From: Rhizobium sp. Root482
GTDB lineage: Bacteria; Pseudomonadota; Alphaproteobacteria; Rhizobiales; Rhizobiaceae
Assembly (NCBI RefSeq): GCF_001426565.1
Contig: NZ_LMFA01000011.1
Coordinates: forward strand, 1 to 47,421
Direction: 5' to 3'
DNA: 47,421 nt
The position numbers were made by a program, and so were the translations under genes. A model generated the notes under the pieces. The model saw nothing but the letters and a program-made list of their open reading frames with translations. It made no database searches and had not been told where the DNA came from. How positions within the stretch are numbered: position 1 is the first letter of the stretch; every line of letters begins with the position of its first letter. Of the stretch, positions 17,592-27,511 are shown one piece after another.

Positions 17592-20500
17592 CTATCGGAT
17601 CGCAACAAGCGCCCTTTTTAGATCTTCGATGCTATGCGGCTTAGTGAGCAAGGCGGTCCGCGACGGGTTCGCCAATTGAGGTCCCAGGTTGGAGCCCGTC
17701 GCAAAGACGATACCAATCTGCGGCCAACGGTCACGGACCAGCCGACAAAACTCCTCTCCCGACATACCGGGTAGCCCAAGATCGGACACGAGGATGTCGA
17801 TTTCGTTCTCCTCCAGCAGTGCAAGCGCTTCCTCCGCTGAACCTGCTTCCAGTACGTCGAAATTGAGATCCGCCAGCATATCCGCAGTCGCCATCCGTAT
17901 TAGAGCGTCGTCTTCCACGAGAAGTACGCGATGCTGATTTTGCGCGACAGGTTCAACCATCGAAGCTGGCGCTGGAACCAGTTGCTCCTGAGCAATTCCG
18001 CGCTGCCTTTCATTGTTCAGGACGTGCCGGATCTTTCGAGCGAGCGCCTCTCGCGTATATGGCTTTGACAGGAGCTGTACACCAGCGTCGAGGCGACCGC
18101 CATGGACGATGGAGTTTTCGGTGTATCCGGAGGTGAAGAGCACTGCGAGGTGCGGCATCCGCTCCTTCGCTTTTTTTGCCATCTCGCTGCTTTTGAGCAG
18201 GCCGGGCATAACAACGTCTGTGAACAACATGTCGATGTGAACGCCACTTTCAATAATGGTGAGCGCGCCTGCGGCATCGACCGCTTTCAAAACACGGTAT
18301 CCCAGCTCCTGCAACATCTCGACGACAGTGGTGCGGACGCCCTCGTCATCCTCCGCAACCAGAATGGTTTCCTGTCCGCCCTCGACAGGACCCTCCGATA
18401 ATACAACCTCGATGTCTTCTTGCTGGGCCGAACGGGGCAGATACATCTTTACCGTCGTGCCCTGTCCGGGTTCGCTATAGATCTTAACATGACCGCCTGT
18501 CTGCTTCACGAATCCGTAAACCATCGAGAGGCCAAGGCCCGTACCTTTGCCTTCCGGCTTCGTGGAAAAGAATGGATCGAAAACTCTCTCGACCAACTCA
18601 ACTGGAATGCCGGTTCCTGTGTCGGTAACAGACAGTGAAACGTATTGCCCAGCTTCGACGTCCTGGTGCTGGCGTACGTAAGCGTCGTCGATATAGGCGT
18701 TGCCCGCCTCAATCGTTAGCTTTCCGGAGCCGTCCATCGCATCGCGCGCGTTGATCGCGAGATTGAGAACGGCGTTTTCGATTTGCATCGGATCGATGAG
18801 TGTATTCCAGAGCCCGCCTGACACGACCGTTTCGACCTCGACCCCCTCTCCGATTGTCCTGCGCAGCATCTCGTCCATTTCGCGGATCAGGCGGCCGACA
18901 TTGACGACCCTGGGGTCAAGCGCCTGCCTTCGGCCGAAGGCGAGAAGCTGCGAAGCAAGCTTCGAGCCGCGATTGACACCTGCGAGAGCATTCGAGATTT
19001 TACGCTCTGCCTTATCGTTACCGGCAACGTCCTTGACGAGGAGCTGCAGGTTGCCCGCAACGACCTGCAGCAAGTTGTTAAAATCGTGCGCGACGCCCCC
19101 GGTCAGATTGCCGATGGCTTCCATCTTGTGCGCCTGTTGCAGAGCAAGCTCGGTCTTCCGATGGGCCGCGGCCGCCGCCCGTTCCTCGGTGACATCGCGC
19201 CCGACCGCGTGGATAAACGCATCGTCCGGAACGGCAGTCCACGAGATCGTCCGGTAGGAACCGTCCTTCGCTTGATAGCGGTTCTCGAAGAACAATGTTT
19301 TTGTGCCCTCGCTTAGCTTGCTGACCTCCGCGAGCGTCGCCTCCTTGTCCTCTGGGTGAAGGAGAGCCGTAAAGGAGCATCCGACAAGATCCGCCTCCGT
19401 CCAGCCCAACACAGTCTGCCACGCCGGATTGACCGCAGTAATCCTGGCGTCGAAATTCGCAACCAGCATGATATCGGTCGACAGGCGCCACATGCGATCA
19501 CGATCAGCTGTGCGCTCAGCAACCTTCTGCTCAAGCGTTTCGTTCAACACTTCAAGCTTGGCCCGCATCTCCCTCTGGTCTTCGATGTCCGTGTTTGTAC
19601 CAACCCATCGAACGAGGCGGCCACTATCATCTCGGGATGGAACCGCACGCCCAATATGCCAACGATAGGTGCCATCAGCGCGCTTCAGGCGGAACTCTGC
19701 CTCATAGGGCTGACCGGAAGCCAGGGCTGCCTGCCAACGATGCACAGCACCGGTCAAATCATCCGCATGGACCATGCTCGTCCATCGCTCACCGTCCAGC
19801 TCGCCTTCCGATACACCCGCATACGCGTAAACTCGATCGTTGAACCAGTCGAGCTGGCCATCGAGCCGCGCTGTCCAGACATGGTTCGGTATCGCTTGGG
19901 CAAGGGCGCGGAAGCGGGCTTCGCTATCGCGCAGGTCCCGCTGCATTTTCCGCCTGTCCGTGACATCCTGCACGACGCCGACAAACCGGATCGGTCTGCC
20001 GGTGGTATCGTATTCAAATTCGCCACGACGGGCGATGATGCGCTTCTGACCGTTATCCGCTCTTCGGATACGGTACTCGACATTTAACGGGGATTGGCCA
20101 GTGCTGCGTGTCCTCTCGTTCGAGCCAATCTCCCGGTCCTCATCCAGAACAAGCGCCTCGATTGCCGAAATCTCAACTGCGCCGGCGTCGGACAACCCGT
20201 ATATTTTGCAGAATTCGGGCGTCGGAGTCAGGAGGTTGGTCTGGATATCGAGAGAAAAGACCCCAACCTTTCCGGCTTCCTGCGCCCGTCGCAGGCTTGC
20301 CTCCGCCTTCTGCAGAGCCTGTTGCGCAAGATGTTGCTCGGTCTGGTCGCGCAAAACTTTGACAAGCCCCGCCGGATTGCCGTCGTCGTCCCGGATCAGG
20401 CTGATCTCGCCGCTCGCCCAGAACCAATCTCCGGACTTCCGAATATGCCAGCGATCATGGTGCGCGGTCCCTAAGGCCCGTGCCGCATCCATGGCCTCAC

Positions 20501-21575
20501 GCGGCTTGTTCGCTGCTCGATCTTCAGGCGTGAACAGCATGTCCCAGTGGACACCCACCACTTCCTCCTCAGACCAGCCGAAGATTCGGCGCGCGCCCTC
20601 GTTCCAGCGCAGGACTCGGCCTTCCAAATCCAGTGAGAGAATAGCGTAATCGACCGCGCCGTCGATGATCTGGCGACTTTGCCGCTCACTTTCCCTCAAC
20701 GCCTCTTCAGCGGCGACACGGTCCGTTACGTCGACGCCCTGCGCAAAGATGCCGACCACCTTGCCATCACGATCCAGGACAGGCTGGTAGATCAGATCTA
20801 TGTACTTTCGTTCGATTGGAGCGGTATGTTCGGATTGCATGTCGACGGGAAGCGCTTTGCCCTCGTAGGGCACGCCGGTAGCAAAAACTCTGTCGAGGAA
20901 CTCGAAAAATCCTTGGCCCTGCAGTTCGGGCAACGCGTCTCGAACCGCCATCCCCACGACGTCGCGATGGCCGACGAGCTGTCGATAGGCAGCGTTGGTC
21001 AGCTCAAAGACGTGGTCCGGCCCCCGCATCATCGCCACGAAGCCGGGAGCCTGCTCGAACATTCGGCGCAGCCGCCCCTGCTCGTCTTGTCGCCACCGCT
21101 CGGCTTCGACTTTTGCCGTCGTTTCGATAACGATCGCCATCACGCCGCAAGGATCGCCTTTGTCATCGATGACAGGCGAATAGTTGAGGTTCATGAACAC
21201 CTGCTCGGCCTTGCCGGCGCGGTGCAGCGTTAACTCCTGATCCTCGTAAGATAAAGTATCGCCGGTCATGCAGACATTCATGACATTGTCATTGAAGTCG
21301 GCCACCTCGGGCCATCCTTCGCGGACTTTCGACCCAAGCAATTCAGGATGGCGGCCAGCTGCAACAACAGAATAAGCATCGTTGTAGACCATGACCCCAT
21401 CCCTGCCCCAAAGCGTGACGATCGGGACCGGTGATTGTAGGATCGTTGTTACCGCCCCTTTCACTGCTTGCGGCCAACGCGAGGGTTCGCCAAGCGAAGT
21501 CTTTGTCCAATCGAAGTTGCGGATCAGCGTGGCGATGGGACCCTCATGGGCAAGGAAATCAAAATCGTCTGGCAT
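17592..21575 (-). CDS. Multi-PAS hybrid sensor histidine kinase with two receivers
   Basis: About 1327 residues, no transmembrane segments, so a cytoplasmic sensor. Six PAS/PAS-like segments occupy roughly 15-160, 165-290, 300-420, 425-545, 550-670 and 695-800. The kinase core follows: [11 protein letters not shown] with phospho-acceptor His830, N-box [14 protein letters not shown] (about 935-948), G boxes DTGTGI (985) and GTGLGLSM (1011). Two receivers end the protein: ILVAEDDEG with Asp1120 in LFTDVVMP and KPYT, and [12 protein letters not shown] with Asp1265 in VSDLGLPG and TKPHS. The start ATG at 21575 is the first methionine; a GTG lies 9 bases upstream. No cognate regulator is adjacent, so output probably goes through a phosphorelay. 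The signal is unknown. Confidence 0.93.
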   Translation of the reverse strand: MPDDFDFLAHEGPIATLIRNFDWTKTSLGEPSRWPQAVKGAVTTILQSPVPIVTLWGRDGVMVYNDAYSVVAAGRHPELLGSKVREGWPEVADFNDNVMNVCMTGDTLSYEDQELTLHRAGKAEQVFMNLNYSPVIDDKGDPCGVMAIVIETTAKVEAERWRQDEQGRLRRMFEQAPGFVAMMRGPDHVFELTNAAYRQLVGHRDVVGMAVRDALPELQGQGFFEFLDRVFATGVPYEGKALPVDMQSEHTAPIERKYIDLIYQPVLDRDGKVVGIFAQGVDVTDRVAAEEALRESERQSRQIIDGAVDYAILSLDLEGRVLRWNEGARRIFGWSEEEVVGVHWDMLFTPEDRAANKPREAMDAARALGTAHHDRWHIRKSGDWFWASGEISLIRDDDGNPAGLVKVLRDQTEQHLAQQALQKAEASLRRAQEAGKVGVFSLDIQTNLLTPTPEFCKIYGLSDAGAVEISAIEALVLDEDREIGSNERTRSTGQSPLNVEYRIRRADNGQKRIIARRGEFEYDTTGRPIRFVGVVQDVTDRRKMQRDLRDSEARFRALAQAIPNHVWTARLDGQLDWFNDRVYAYAGVSEGELDGERWTSMVHADDLTGAVHRWQAALASGQPYEAEFRLKRADGTYRWHIGRAVPSRDDSGRLVRWVGTNTDIEDQREMRAKLEVLNETLEQKVAERTADRDRMWRLSTDIMLVANFDARITAVNPAWQTVLGWTEADLVGCSFTALLHPEDKEATLAEVSKLSEGTKTLFFENRYQAKDGSYRTISWTAVPDDAFIHAVGRDVTEERAAAAAHRKTELALQQAHKMEAIGNLTGGVAHDFNNLLQVVAGNLQLLVKDVAGNDKAERKISNALAGVNRGSKLASQLLAFGRRQALDPRVVNVGRLIREMDEMLRRTIGEGVEVETVVSGGLWNTLIDPMQIENAVLNLAINARDAMDGSGKLTIEAGNAYIDDAYVRQHQDVEAGQYVSLSVTDTGTGIPVELVERVFDPFFSTKPEGKGTGLGLSMVYGFVKQTGGHVKIYSEPGQGTTVKMYLPRSAQQEDIEVVLSEGPVEGGQETILVAEDDEGVRTTVVEMLQELGYRVLKAVDAAGALTIIESGVHIDMLFTDVVMPGLLKSSEMAKKAKERMPHLAVLFTSGYTENSIVHGGRLDAGVQLLSKPYTREALARKIRHVLNNERQRGIAQEQLVPAPASMVEPVAQNQHRVLLVEDDALIRMATADMLADLNFDVLEAGSAEEALALLEENEIDILVSDLGLPGMSGEEFCRLVRDRWPQIGIVFATGSNLGPQLANPSRTALLTKPHSIEDLKRALVAIR

Positions 21576-21860
21576 CAGGACCACATGCGTTGTTTTCGGT
21601 GATTTTAGTCAAAACAGTCGTGCGTGAAAGTGTATCCGACGGCAAGATAAAATTTCGGCGCAGGTTCGTAGGGGTTGCACCATACAATGGGGCCGCGCAT
21701 GCTGTTCGACAAGTTGACACACACGAATTCGAACGGCTTGCACGCCTCCTACAAATTGGTCTTTGGGAAATTGCCGACCGCTGGTCTTTCACATGCCAAG
21801 GATTGCCCGGCCAACCCTTTGACGGCTGCGACATGGTTCTATGGCCGGTTTCACTGCCCC
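21576..21860. other. Intergenic region upstream of the sensor kinase
   Basis: About 285 bases separating the kinase start from the pseudoazurin remnant. It should contain the kinase promoter; the AT-rich stretch 21585-21660 is the likely site. No gene is supported. Confidence 0.35.
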
Positions 21861-22285
21861 TTACAGTTGCGACAGTGCCCTGTCACCCCGCTCGGGCGCC
21901 TTCTTCGGCAATTTCGCGCCTTGATCGCCTGAACATAAGCGGGGTTGTCGCCCACCACGACCATCCCCACGTCGTAATGCGTCGTGCATTTGACGAGATA
22001 GACGCCGGGGGTGGCGAAGGGCAGCTTCAAGGTCTCGTTGATGTTGCTCTTGAACGCCTCGACGCCTTCCGGGATCATGTCCTTCACGTTTCCGTATTCT
22101 GCCCTTGTCCTTTGTTACGAAGGTGATGGCGTCGCCGACCGCGATTTTCGTCGGGACCGGCTCGAACCCATCACACCGTCGGGCCCTTTGTTGAGCATAT
22201 CAACTACGAAGTCCGCAAAAGCGGCGCTACCGCCTGTCATGGCCGAGACGGCGATGCGACGAGAGTCGTTGCAATGCTACTTCAT
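21861..22285 (-). pseudogene. Pseudoazurin gene with multiple frameshifts
   Basis: Pieces in different frames give, in order, an MK start, SIATTLVA, a signal end [49 protein letters not shown], then [40 protein letters not shown], and a tail [19 protein letters not shown] with TAA. This is the whole of a pseudoazurin, a periplasmic type 1 copper protein that donates electrons to nitrite or nitrous oxide reductase. Cys, His and Met of the C-terminal copper loop are present, but the His of GHN is lost. At least four frame changes are required, so it is dead. It abuts a GlxA-type remnant at 22286. Confidence 0.8.
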
Positions 22286-22560
22286 CCCCCCACACGTCCG
22301 GATTGGACCATCGACGATGAAAATGCGATGCTCTTCCACCGCCACTTCGGGAAAGCGGCGCTGAAGTTCTTGCGCGAATTGCCAGTGGGTCGTTGCGCGA
22401 CGGCCATCGAGTACGCCCGCCTCGGCCAATATGAATGTTCCGGTGCAGGGCGCATAATACGCTTGATGTCGCCAGCGACCGGACTACGGCACTCTGGCCG
22501 GGAGATGTGATGTCGGTCTCGATGCCGGAGGCAAACATCACTGTATCCAAAACACCGTCA
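22286..22560 (-). pseudogene. GlxA-type (DJ-1/PfpI plus AraC) regulator fragment
   Basis: Two frames give VMFASGIETDITSPGQSAVV followed by CTGTFILAEAGVLDGRRATTHW and FAQELQRRFPEVAVEEHRIF with IVDGPI. These are the core motifs of the DJ-1/PfpI domain of GlxA-family regulators (S/AVCTGAFxLAEAGLLDGRRATTHW). The AraC DNA-binding half is missing, cut exactly where the pseudoazurin gene begins. Upstream codons as far as about 22696 may belong to the same gene but are not convincing. Confidence 0.7.
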
Positions 22561-22918
22561 TCAAACGCCCTGGTCTCGACGTGGGTCCCGGGAAGCTGTT
22601 ACCAGTCCACCGTTTTCCGATATCTTTGCCGTTGTCCTCTCCCCCAACAATGAGAACCCTTTCAATCTCGACTTTTCTATGTGCCATGTGTTCCATCCTT
22701 AGCCGAACTGCTTCAACTCGGAATTCGCAGATGGGTTCGATCAAAGGAAACGGAAAAGCGCGATGCCGCCATCGGGAATTCCGATGGAAGAGAATTCGGT
22801 TCTTGGCGCTTTGATCGTCATTGATCCGGAACTTGCTAGATAATTCGAGCGCCAAGCCTGGACGGGAAAAGGCAACGCCGAACGCCATATGAGGGCTTGA
22901 AGATCGCAACGGACGAGA

Positions 22919-23659
22919 TTACGGCAAGAGCCATCTGAAGGCGCGACGCAATTCTCCGGCACCGTTGGAACGATACCAGCGACCATGAGCGAGGATCACG
23001 CGCTCGGGCTCCCATGCGATCATTTCTTCCATGGCCTGTTTGAGGGCATCGCGTCGCCGGGAGAATGTCAGCCGCATGTCTCGCGGCATCTGGCCATCGG
23101 GATCGGACACGCCGCCGAGTCTCGTCAACAGCCTGGTCCAGAACGTCAGTTTGTGCGGCTCGAAATTCTCGATAAAGTCTGTCAGAACCAGCGTACGGCT
23201 GGCCCGATGGAAGAATTCCACCTCGGTCATGAAACTTCCGACGATCGGCAATGTTGCGATCTCGTCGTCCCAGGGATATCCGCACCGAGCATCAAGGGGA
23301 GAATGCGGAAGCGAAATCCGTTCTCCGGCACGCTCCACTATCCCGGCCGCCAGATAGATGACGGCAGCAGGAAAGCCGGCGTGCCAGTCTGCAATCCACC
23401 AGTAGTGAATTTTGTTCGGCCCTATGATCCACCTTGGTGTTCCAATGGCTGCGACTTCTGCCTTCAACGCGGCAGTCAATGGTGTGGGCGAATGGATCAA
23501 CAGATCCCGGCCGCGCAGTCGGACAATCGTCATTCGGGTAGGGAAACTCATCTTCACCAATGGCGGACCGAAATCAATGGCCGGTCCATCGACAATCCAG
23601 ACATCATCACAGACAGGCTTCAGCGTGTTGATGGGCCGATATAGGTTTGCCTCTGTCAT
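22919..23659 (-). CDS. DUF4336 (metallo-beta-lactamase-like) protein
   Basis: Predicted 246 residues from the ATG at 23659, which has a perfect AAGGAGGTCTTC site; the frame upstream belongs to an IS66 tnpA remnant. Features: PINTLKPVCDDVWIVDGPAI, FPTRMTIVRLRGRDLLIHSPTPL, IIGPNKIHYWWIADWHAGFP, LVLTDFIENFEP and VILAHGRWYRSNG. This is DUF4336, a family related to the metallo-beta-lactamase fold but without the full HxHxDH motif. Function unknown. No membrane segment or signal. It appears intact within otherwise decayed surroundings. Confidence 0.85.
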   Translation of the reverse strand: MTEANLYRPINTLKPVCDDVWIVDGPAIDFGPPLVKMSFPTRMTIVRLRGRDLLIHSPTPLTAALKAEVAAIGTPRWIIGPNKIHYWWIADWHAGFPAAVIYLAAGIVERAGERISLPHSPLDARCGYPWDDEIATLPIVGSFMTEVEFFHRASRTLVLTDFIENFEPHKLTFWTRLLTRLGGVSDPDGQMPRDMRLTFSRRRDALKQAMEEMIAWEPERVILAHGRWYRSNGAGELRRAFRWLLP

Positions 23660-23734
23660 GAAGACCTCCTTGTCAAAATCTTGGGGTTGAACAGGGTATC
23701 CATCACCCCGCAGGCCAGATAGACACGCACATTC

Positions 23735-24105
23735 CCCGAAGGCCCATGCCGCATCCAAACAGGCCACCCGCGACGTAAGCAGCTTCAGTTGAACGTCAAT
23801 CGAGACCTTCAAGCACCGACCGTTTTGGAGCAAAATCTCGACAACCGCTGGCCTCGGTAGCGTGGTAGACGCCTGGCTTATGCCCACCTCTTCGGTGATC
23901 TCAACCGGATGGAGCATCGCCGGTCAATCAACATAGCTGAAGGAGTGCCGCCACAAACGGATCGGGCTCGGATGAATGTCAGGCGGGGAGCCATATCACC
24001 ACTGCGAACACCAGGTTGATCCGCCTCCACCAGTATCCTCGGTTTCGCCTCGTCGGACCAGCGCCGTATGCGCTCAGTATCGAACATGATCTCAATTCGA
24101 GCCAT
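23735..24105 (-). pseudogene. IS66-family TnpA (OrfA) remnant
   Basis: The first frame from 24105 reads MARIEIMFDTERIRRWSDEA and ILVEADQPGVRSGDMAPRL, the helix-turn-helix start of IS66 TnpA. After a frame change the C-terminal part reads LPRPAVVEILLQNGRCLKVSIDV and VACLDAA, the small C-terminal motif VE(I/V)xLxNGRxLRV. tnpB and tnpC are absent. It is a different copy from the IS66 element at 43623-46088. Confidence 0.75.
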
Positions 24106-24957
24106 GAGACCTCTTTGATCTGATATTAATGTCAGCTCTAATTGGCCTGCTGCCGGTTCCAACGCCAGAACATCGCCTGATTTTTGCGATCAGCAAAAAC
24201 CGCTCACCGGCCGCTCACGTAGAAATGGCCGCGCCGGCGGCGGGGTGGAGGGGCGGAATACGCGGAATGGGCGGCGACATGCGGGCTGGTGCCCCTGACG
24301 ATGATCTGCAGCGAAAGGCCTAGCTACTTTGGCAGATTCGTATTCTCCATCCGTTCACGCGAAGCCGTAAAGTTTCGCCTGCCCTAGCCGACAGGTCGTG
24401 GCGCTTTCCGCGTTTGTGGAAAGCACTGCTGAGCGAGCGTGTCGCCAGCAGTCAAGGCCCGTGATTTGGATTGGCGCCACGCAGAAGACACTGGGAGTGG
24501 CCTACTGGTTACCGCCCTATGAACGACGGCTTATAGCGTTTGCGGTGAGCGCTGTTTTCGGATGCGCGGTCCATCCTGGCACCGAGCATACTGCCGAAAA
24601 TGAGTCCAACCGTTCTGACGATCATGGCGGAGAGTATCTCCGCCAATCCCGAGGCAAGAGCCCGATCTGCTGTCACCAAAGATGCAGTCAGATAACCGAA
24701 AGGAAACGAAAATAATCCGAACACGACGGAAAGTCTTAGTTCGTGCTGATGTTCGATCCGGAGTTTGCCGAAGACTACCATGGCCGATGCCTCTTTTTTG
24801 TACGACCCCCGGTCTGGGGAATGATGTCTGGGTCATGCTGCTCGACTACAAGCGCGACAAGTTCTTTCGAGGCCGCGTGACCTTGGTAGAGTTCGGTAAC
24901 TGGCCGGAGATCAGTGCGCGAAGCAGCATATTGCGGGCCGGTATTACCCAACCCAAT
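24106..24957. other. Largely non-coding or decayed stretch
   Basis: About 850 bases with one weakly supported frame (24509-24781, listed separately). No repeat, terminator or RNA gene was recognised. Confidence 0.35.
24509..24781 (-). CDS. Hypothetical small membrane protein (weak)
   Basis: A 90-codon frame starting MVVFGKLRIEHQHELRLSVV with two hydrophobic stretches (LSVVFGLFSFPFGYLTASLV and LAEILSAMIVRTVGLIFGSML), consistent with two membrane spans and a basic C-terminus. AGAGGC lies 7 bases before the ATG. No family recognised and the neighbourhood is decayed, so it may be a remnant. Confidence 0.35.
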   Translation of the reverse strand: MVVFGKLRIEHQHELRLSVVFGLFSFPFGYLTASLVTADRALASGLAEILSAMIVRTVGLIFGSMLGARMDRASENSAHRKRYKPSFIGR

Positions 24958-25260
24958 TTATCTCTGGTTAGGGAGGAGTCTTCTCATTTCCGGCGATGGT
25001 GTTCTAGCGCTCCGCGCCCTCTTGGAAATAAGGGCTTCGCGAACCCGTCTAGCAAACTCATCAAGACGATCGCGGCCGATGATTTTCATCTCTGTCATTA
25101 GGGTGCGCATCGCAAGCAGCGCGTCAAAATACCGACCTTCGAGCTCTTCTTCCCTATATCTGCCACACGGAGCTCCTTCGTGCATCGAGCAGATCTGGCT
25201 GGGATCATCCGCAAGAGCATGGCCGAGACCTGCTTCTGTCAGAGCCGACACGCAATGCAT
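24958..25260 (-). CDS. Hypothetical protein, possible last gene of a small operon
   Basis: A 100-codon frame with a plausible soluble helical composition (EELEGRYFDALLAMRTLM, IIGRDRLDEFARRVREALI). It begins 14 bases after the stop of the 70-residue gene on the same strand, suggesting membership of that operon. The ribosome site is poor and no family is recognised. Confidence 0.4.
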   Translation of the reverse strand: MHCVSALTEAGLGHALADDPSQICSMHEGAPCGRYREEELEGRYFDALLAMRTLMTEMKIIGRDRLDEFARRVREALISKRARSARTPSPEMRRLLPNQR

Positions 25261-25274
25261 CTGTTCGTGTTTTT

Positions 25275-25487
25275 CTAGCGGCCCGTCGTGTCATGCGTCG
25301 CGGCTAAGTTATCCTCTTTCGAAACGCACTCTTGCTGCGATACATCATTGCGAAGCCGGTATTGTGGGGACCGGTCCAGGACTGGTAAAAGGGCGGGTAT
25401 CCGGTACGTTTCTGCCGCTTCGGGGAAAAGCCCCACTCGACTCAAAAGACAAACCTCCGTCCCGATGGTAAATTTGTGATGGGTCAT
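25275..25487 (-). CDS. Small conserved rhizobial protein (70 residues)
   Basis: From ATG at 25487: MTHHKFTIGTEVCLLSRV, then AETYRIPALLPVLDRSPQYRLR and ECVSKEDNLA. This matches a widespread short rhizobial hypothetical family of the form HHxFxIGxxV..YxIxRxLPxEGxxxQYRIK..xERVxxExxL, which looks like a small SH3-like beta-barrel. It starts 19 bases after the 57-residue gene and is probably cotranscribed. Function unknown. The frame is open 33 codons further upstream but that part overlaps the preceding gene. Confidence 0.65.
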   Translation of the reverse strand: MTHHKFTIGTEVCLLSRVGLFPEAAETYRIPALLPVLDRSPQYRLRNDVSQQECVSKEDNLAATHDTTGR

Positions 25488-25506
25488 GCGAACTAAACCC
25501 CCACTC

Positions 25507-25680
25507 CTACCGAGGCTCACCAATGCCATCGCGGCGGAGCAATTCTTCAATGGCTTCCGCATCGACCGGTAGCATGCGAACTGCATTACTGTTTGCTAAT
25601 GTTATTGGGATGGATGAATGTCGCGACACGACGGTAAGCAAGCCCGGAGATCCCTCGATGAGCTCTTCGTCTTCACTCAC
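25507..25680 (-). CDS. 57-residue hypothetical protein, overlapping start
   Basis: GTG at 25680 overlaps the stop of the upstream membrane-protein gene in the four bases GTGA, a typical translational-coupling arrangement. The product is acidic: VSEDEELIEGSPGLLTVVSR, then PITLANSNAVRMLPVDAEAI and EELLRRDG. No signal or membrane segment; no family recognised. Coding support is the overlap, the acidic soluble composition and a conserved-looking operon order rather than homology. Confidence 0.5.
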   Translation of the reverse strand: MSEDEELIEGSPGLLTVVSRHSSIPITLANSNAVRMLPVDAEAIEELLRRDGIGEPR

Positions 25681-26165
25681 TTCGTAGTCGCCGGCCCCCA
25701 GGGGGGATTCGAGACCATGACGCTATCGTTCTCGGAAATCATGAAAAAATAGAGCGGAATCTGGGTCATCAGACGGCTGGCGCGTTCGGCGCGAAAGGGC
25801 ATGAGGACGTGAAGAATCCCGTACATGACGCCAAGCCAGGGGGAAAAATGCCGCTCGCCCTGGGTGACGCACAAAATGGGTTTGCCGCAATTGGCATGAA
25901 ACTGGATTCCGGACCATGGGACATCGAGCGAATATCCAACCGTACGGTAGTGGACGCCATGGGCGTCAAAGCCGATGGCGGTAGCGCGGAACTCGATACA
26001 GATAATCACGGCGACAACTGAAGCAGGCGCCAGAATAAATACCAGCCACCAGCCACGACCCGTGTCGACGAACAACGGAAAAAACGCCACCGCGATCACC
26101 ACGATGATCGCCGGAAAAATGAAGGCGATGGCCCGGCGCCTCTCCGGAAGCAAGTGCATCGTCAT
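25677..26165 (-). CDS. Two-span membrane protein with PH-like domain
   Basis: About 162 residues from ATG at 26165, which has AGGAGA 10 bases upstream; the TTG at 26243 would add 26 residues. After a short cytoplasmic start (MTMHLLPERRRAI) come two membrane helices (AFIFPAIIVVIAVAFFPLFV and WWLVFILAPASVVAVIICI), then a soluble domain with IEFRATAIGFDAHGVHYRTV and VPWSGIQ, resembling the bacterial PH-like YdbT/YvbH-type domain that follows paired helices. First gene of a minus-strand operon (26165 to about 24958). Confidence 0.65.
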   Translation of the reverse strand: MTMHLLPERRRAIAFIFPAIIVVIAVAFFPLFVDTGRGWWLVFILAPASVVAVIICIEFRATAIGFDAHGVHYRTVGYSLDVPWSGIQFHANCGKPILCVTQGERHFSPWLGVMYGILHVLMPFRAERASRLMTQIPLYFFMISENDSVMVSNPPWGPATTK

Positions 26166-26390
26166 CACGAGATTGTCTCCTCTTCGCGATAGGACGCCAC
26201 GGGCTGGCTGAGCGGGATCGGTCGGGATCGTTTGATTGACCAAGACGGCATTGGGTCACAATATCTAGCGGTACGCAGATGCCGACTTGATGACCTTTCT
26301 CTTTGGCACGATCTGAGCGATTAAAAAGGATCAATCCATCATCGGATCGGGATCCGCAATTGTTCAGGAAAAGGACAAGCTGGAGAGGAT

Positions 26391-26642
26391 ATGGCCACAC
26401 GGTTCCAGGATACATTCATAAGCCGCGAACATCGGTTCAGTCTTGGTATCGATCATCGGACAGACCGATACTATCTTTCAACCCCGGTCTCCGGAGTGAA
26501 TCGCGCAATGGAGTGGGAGGCCTACTTTACCATCACCGAAGGTCAGTTTCAGGTTTTTCACGCAAACCCCGCCTGCGCAGATGCCTTCACCGAAGATTGC
26601 CGCATGGGCCGGAACGAGCATCTGCTTGTTCACCCATCATAG
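26391..26642 (+). CDS. Small conserved hypothetical protein (83 residues)
   Basis: ATG at 26391 with GGAGAGG four bases upstream. The sequence contains REHRFSLGIDHRTDRYYLSTPVS and MEWEAYFTITEGQFQVFHANP, then DAFTEDCRMGRNEHLL. It has the pattern of a small rhizobial family (REHRFSLGID..TGRYYLSIPVSN...DYEEYYxI). Soluble, no signal. It diverges from the operon at 25-26 kb. Function unknown. Confidence 0.65.
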   Translation: MATRFQDTFISREHRFSLGIDHRTDRYYLSTPVSGVNRAMEWEAYFTITEGQFQVFHANPACADAFTEDCRMGRNEHLLVHPS

Positions 26643-26665
26643 AAATGGCGGTTTCTCTGCAAGCG

Positions 26666-27499
26666 TCACTCCGTAAAAAAGCCGTCCGGTGTCAACTTCA
26701 GGCGCCGGAAATCCACACCGATACGCCGGCCCAGAGCGTCGGTGCCCTTCGTGAGCACCAACCGCCCGCCGGGCTCGGCATCGGACCATGCCGAGACCAA
26801 CAGCGCGGTCATCAGCGCGAAGCTCTGAGCTTCCTCCTGCTTCTGCGCGTTATCGCGCCTGAGTAGCTCTGACGATTCTGCCAGGGCCTGGACTTGAACG
26901 AGGCCATTTCTGATCGCACGGAAGGCGCTGTCCGTATCGGAGATCGACACGCCGCTGTTGGTGATCGACCAGGCATGCAGGAGGAATGCCGTATGAACAT
27001 CGAACAGGTTTCGCTCCGAATATCCTTTCGACGCCAGCCAGTCGGCATAGTCCCTGCCGACCTGGTGGATCGCCCGGCGCTCACCACCGCCGACGGCAGA
27101 CGCCAACAGCCTGGCGAATGGCGAACCGACCGGATTGTCTTCCATGACCGCGCGCAGCAATTCCGGCGTCGGGCCGTCGTTCTCCCGCCCTTCCAGATAA
27201 GCCGTGAAGGAGTGCTCGATTCGGGTTTCCGGATCCGGCGAAGGACGATAGATAGCCTGCTCAAGCAGCTCGGTGGCGGAGGCTTGCTCGCGCGCTTCCG
27301 CAGCCTTGCGATTCTTGGCCCCTGGGCGCTCCGCCGGCTCGTCGTAATCCCGGCCACGACGCTGCATCAGGTCGCCCATCACCCATGCGCTCGTGTAGTC
27401 AGGCAGATTGTTGATCATGTCCTGCGCGGGCCCTTGCGAAGGAATTGTCAGCGCTATCGCGACTCCGACGCCCAGGACCGATGAATGAGCGTTTTTCAT
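26666..27499 (-). CDS. Exported hypothetical protein, DUF6683-like
   Basis: Predicted 277 residues; signal peptide at about 1-26 (VLGVGVAIALTIPSQGPAQD). The mature region has INNLPDYTSAWVMGDLMQRRG, a charged linker (AERPGAKNRKAAEAREQA) and a helical domain with HQVGRDYADWLASKGYSERN, DVHTAFLLHAWSITNSG and FALMTALLVSAW. This resembles DUF6683, exported proteins of unknown role. GGAGGGG precedes the ATG. Last gene of a three-gene operon with a 109-residue exported protein and an ankyrin protein. Confidence 0.7.
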   Translation of the reverse strand: MKNAHSSVLGVGVAIALTIPSQGPAQDMINNLPDYTSAWVMGDLMQRRGRDYDEPAERPGAKNRKAAEAREQASATELLEQAIYRPSPDPETRIEHSFTAYLEGRENDGPTPELLRAVMEDNPVGSPFARLLASAVGGGERRAIHQVGRDYADWLASKGYSERNLFDVHTAFLLHAWSITNSGVSISDTDSAFRAIRNGLVQVQALAESSELLRRDNAQKQEEAQSFALMTALLVSAWSDAEPGGRLVLTKGTDALGRRIGVDFRRLKLTPDGFFTE

Positions 27500-27511
27500 G
27501 GACCCCTCCGT

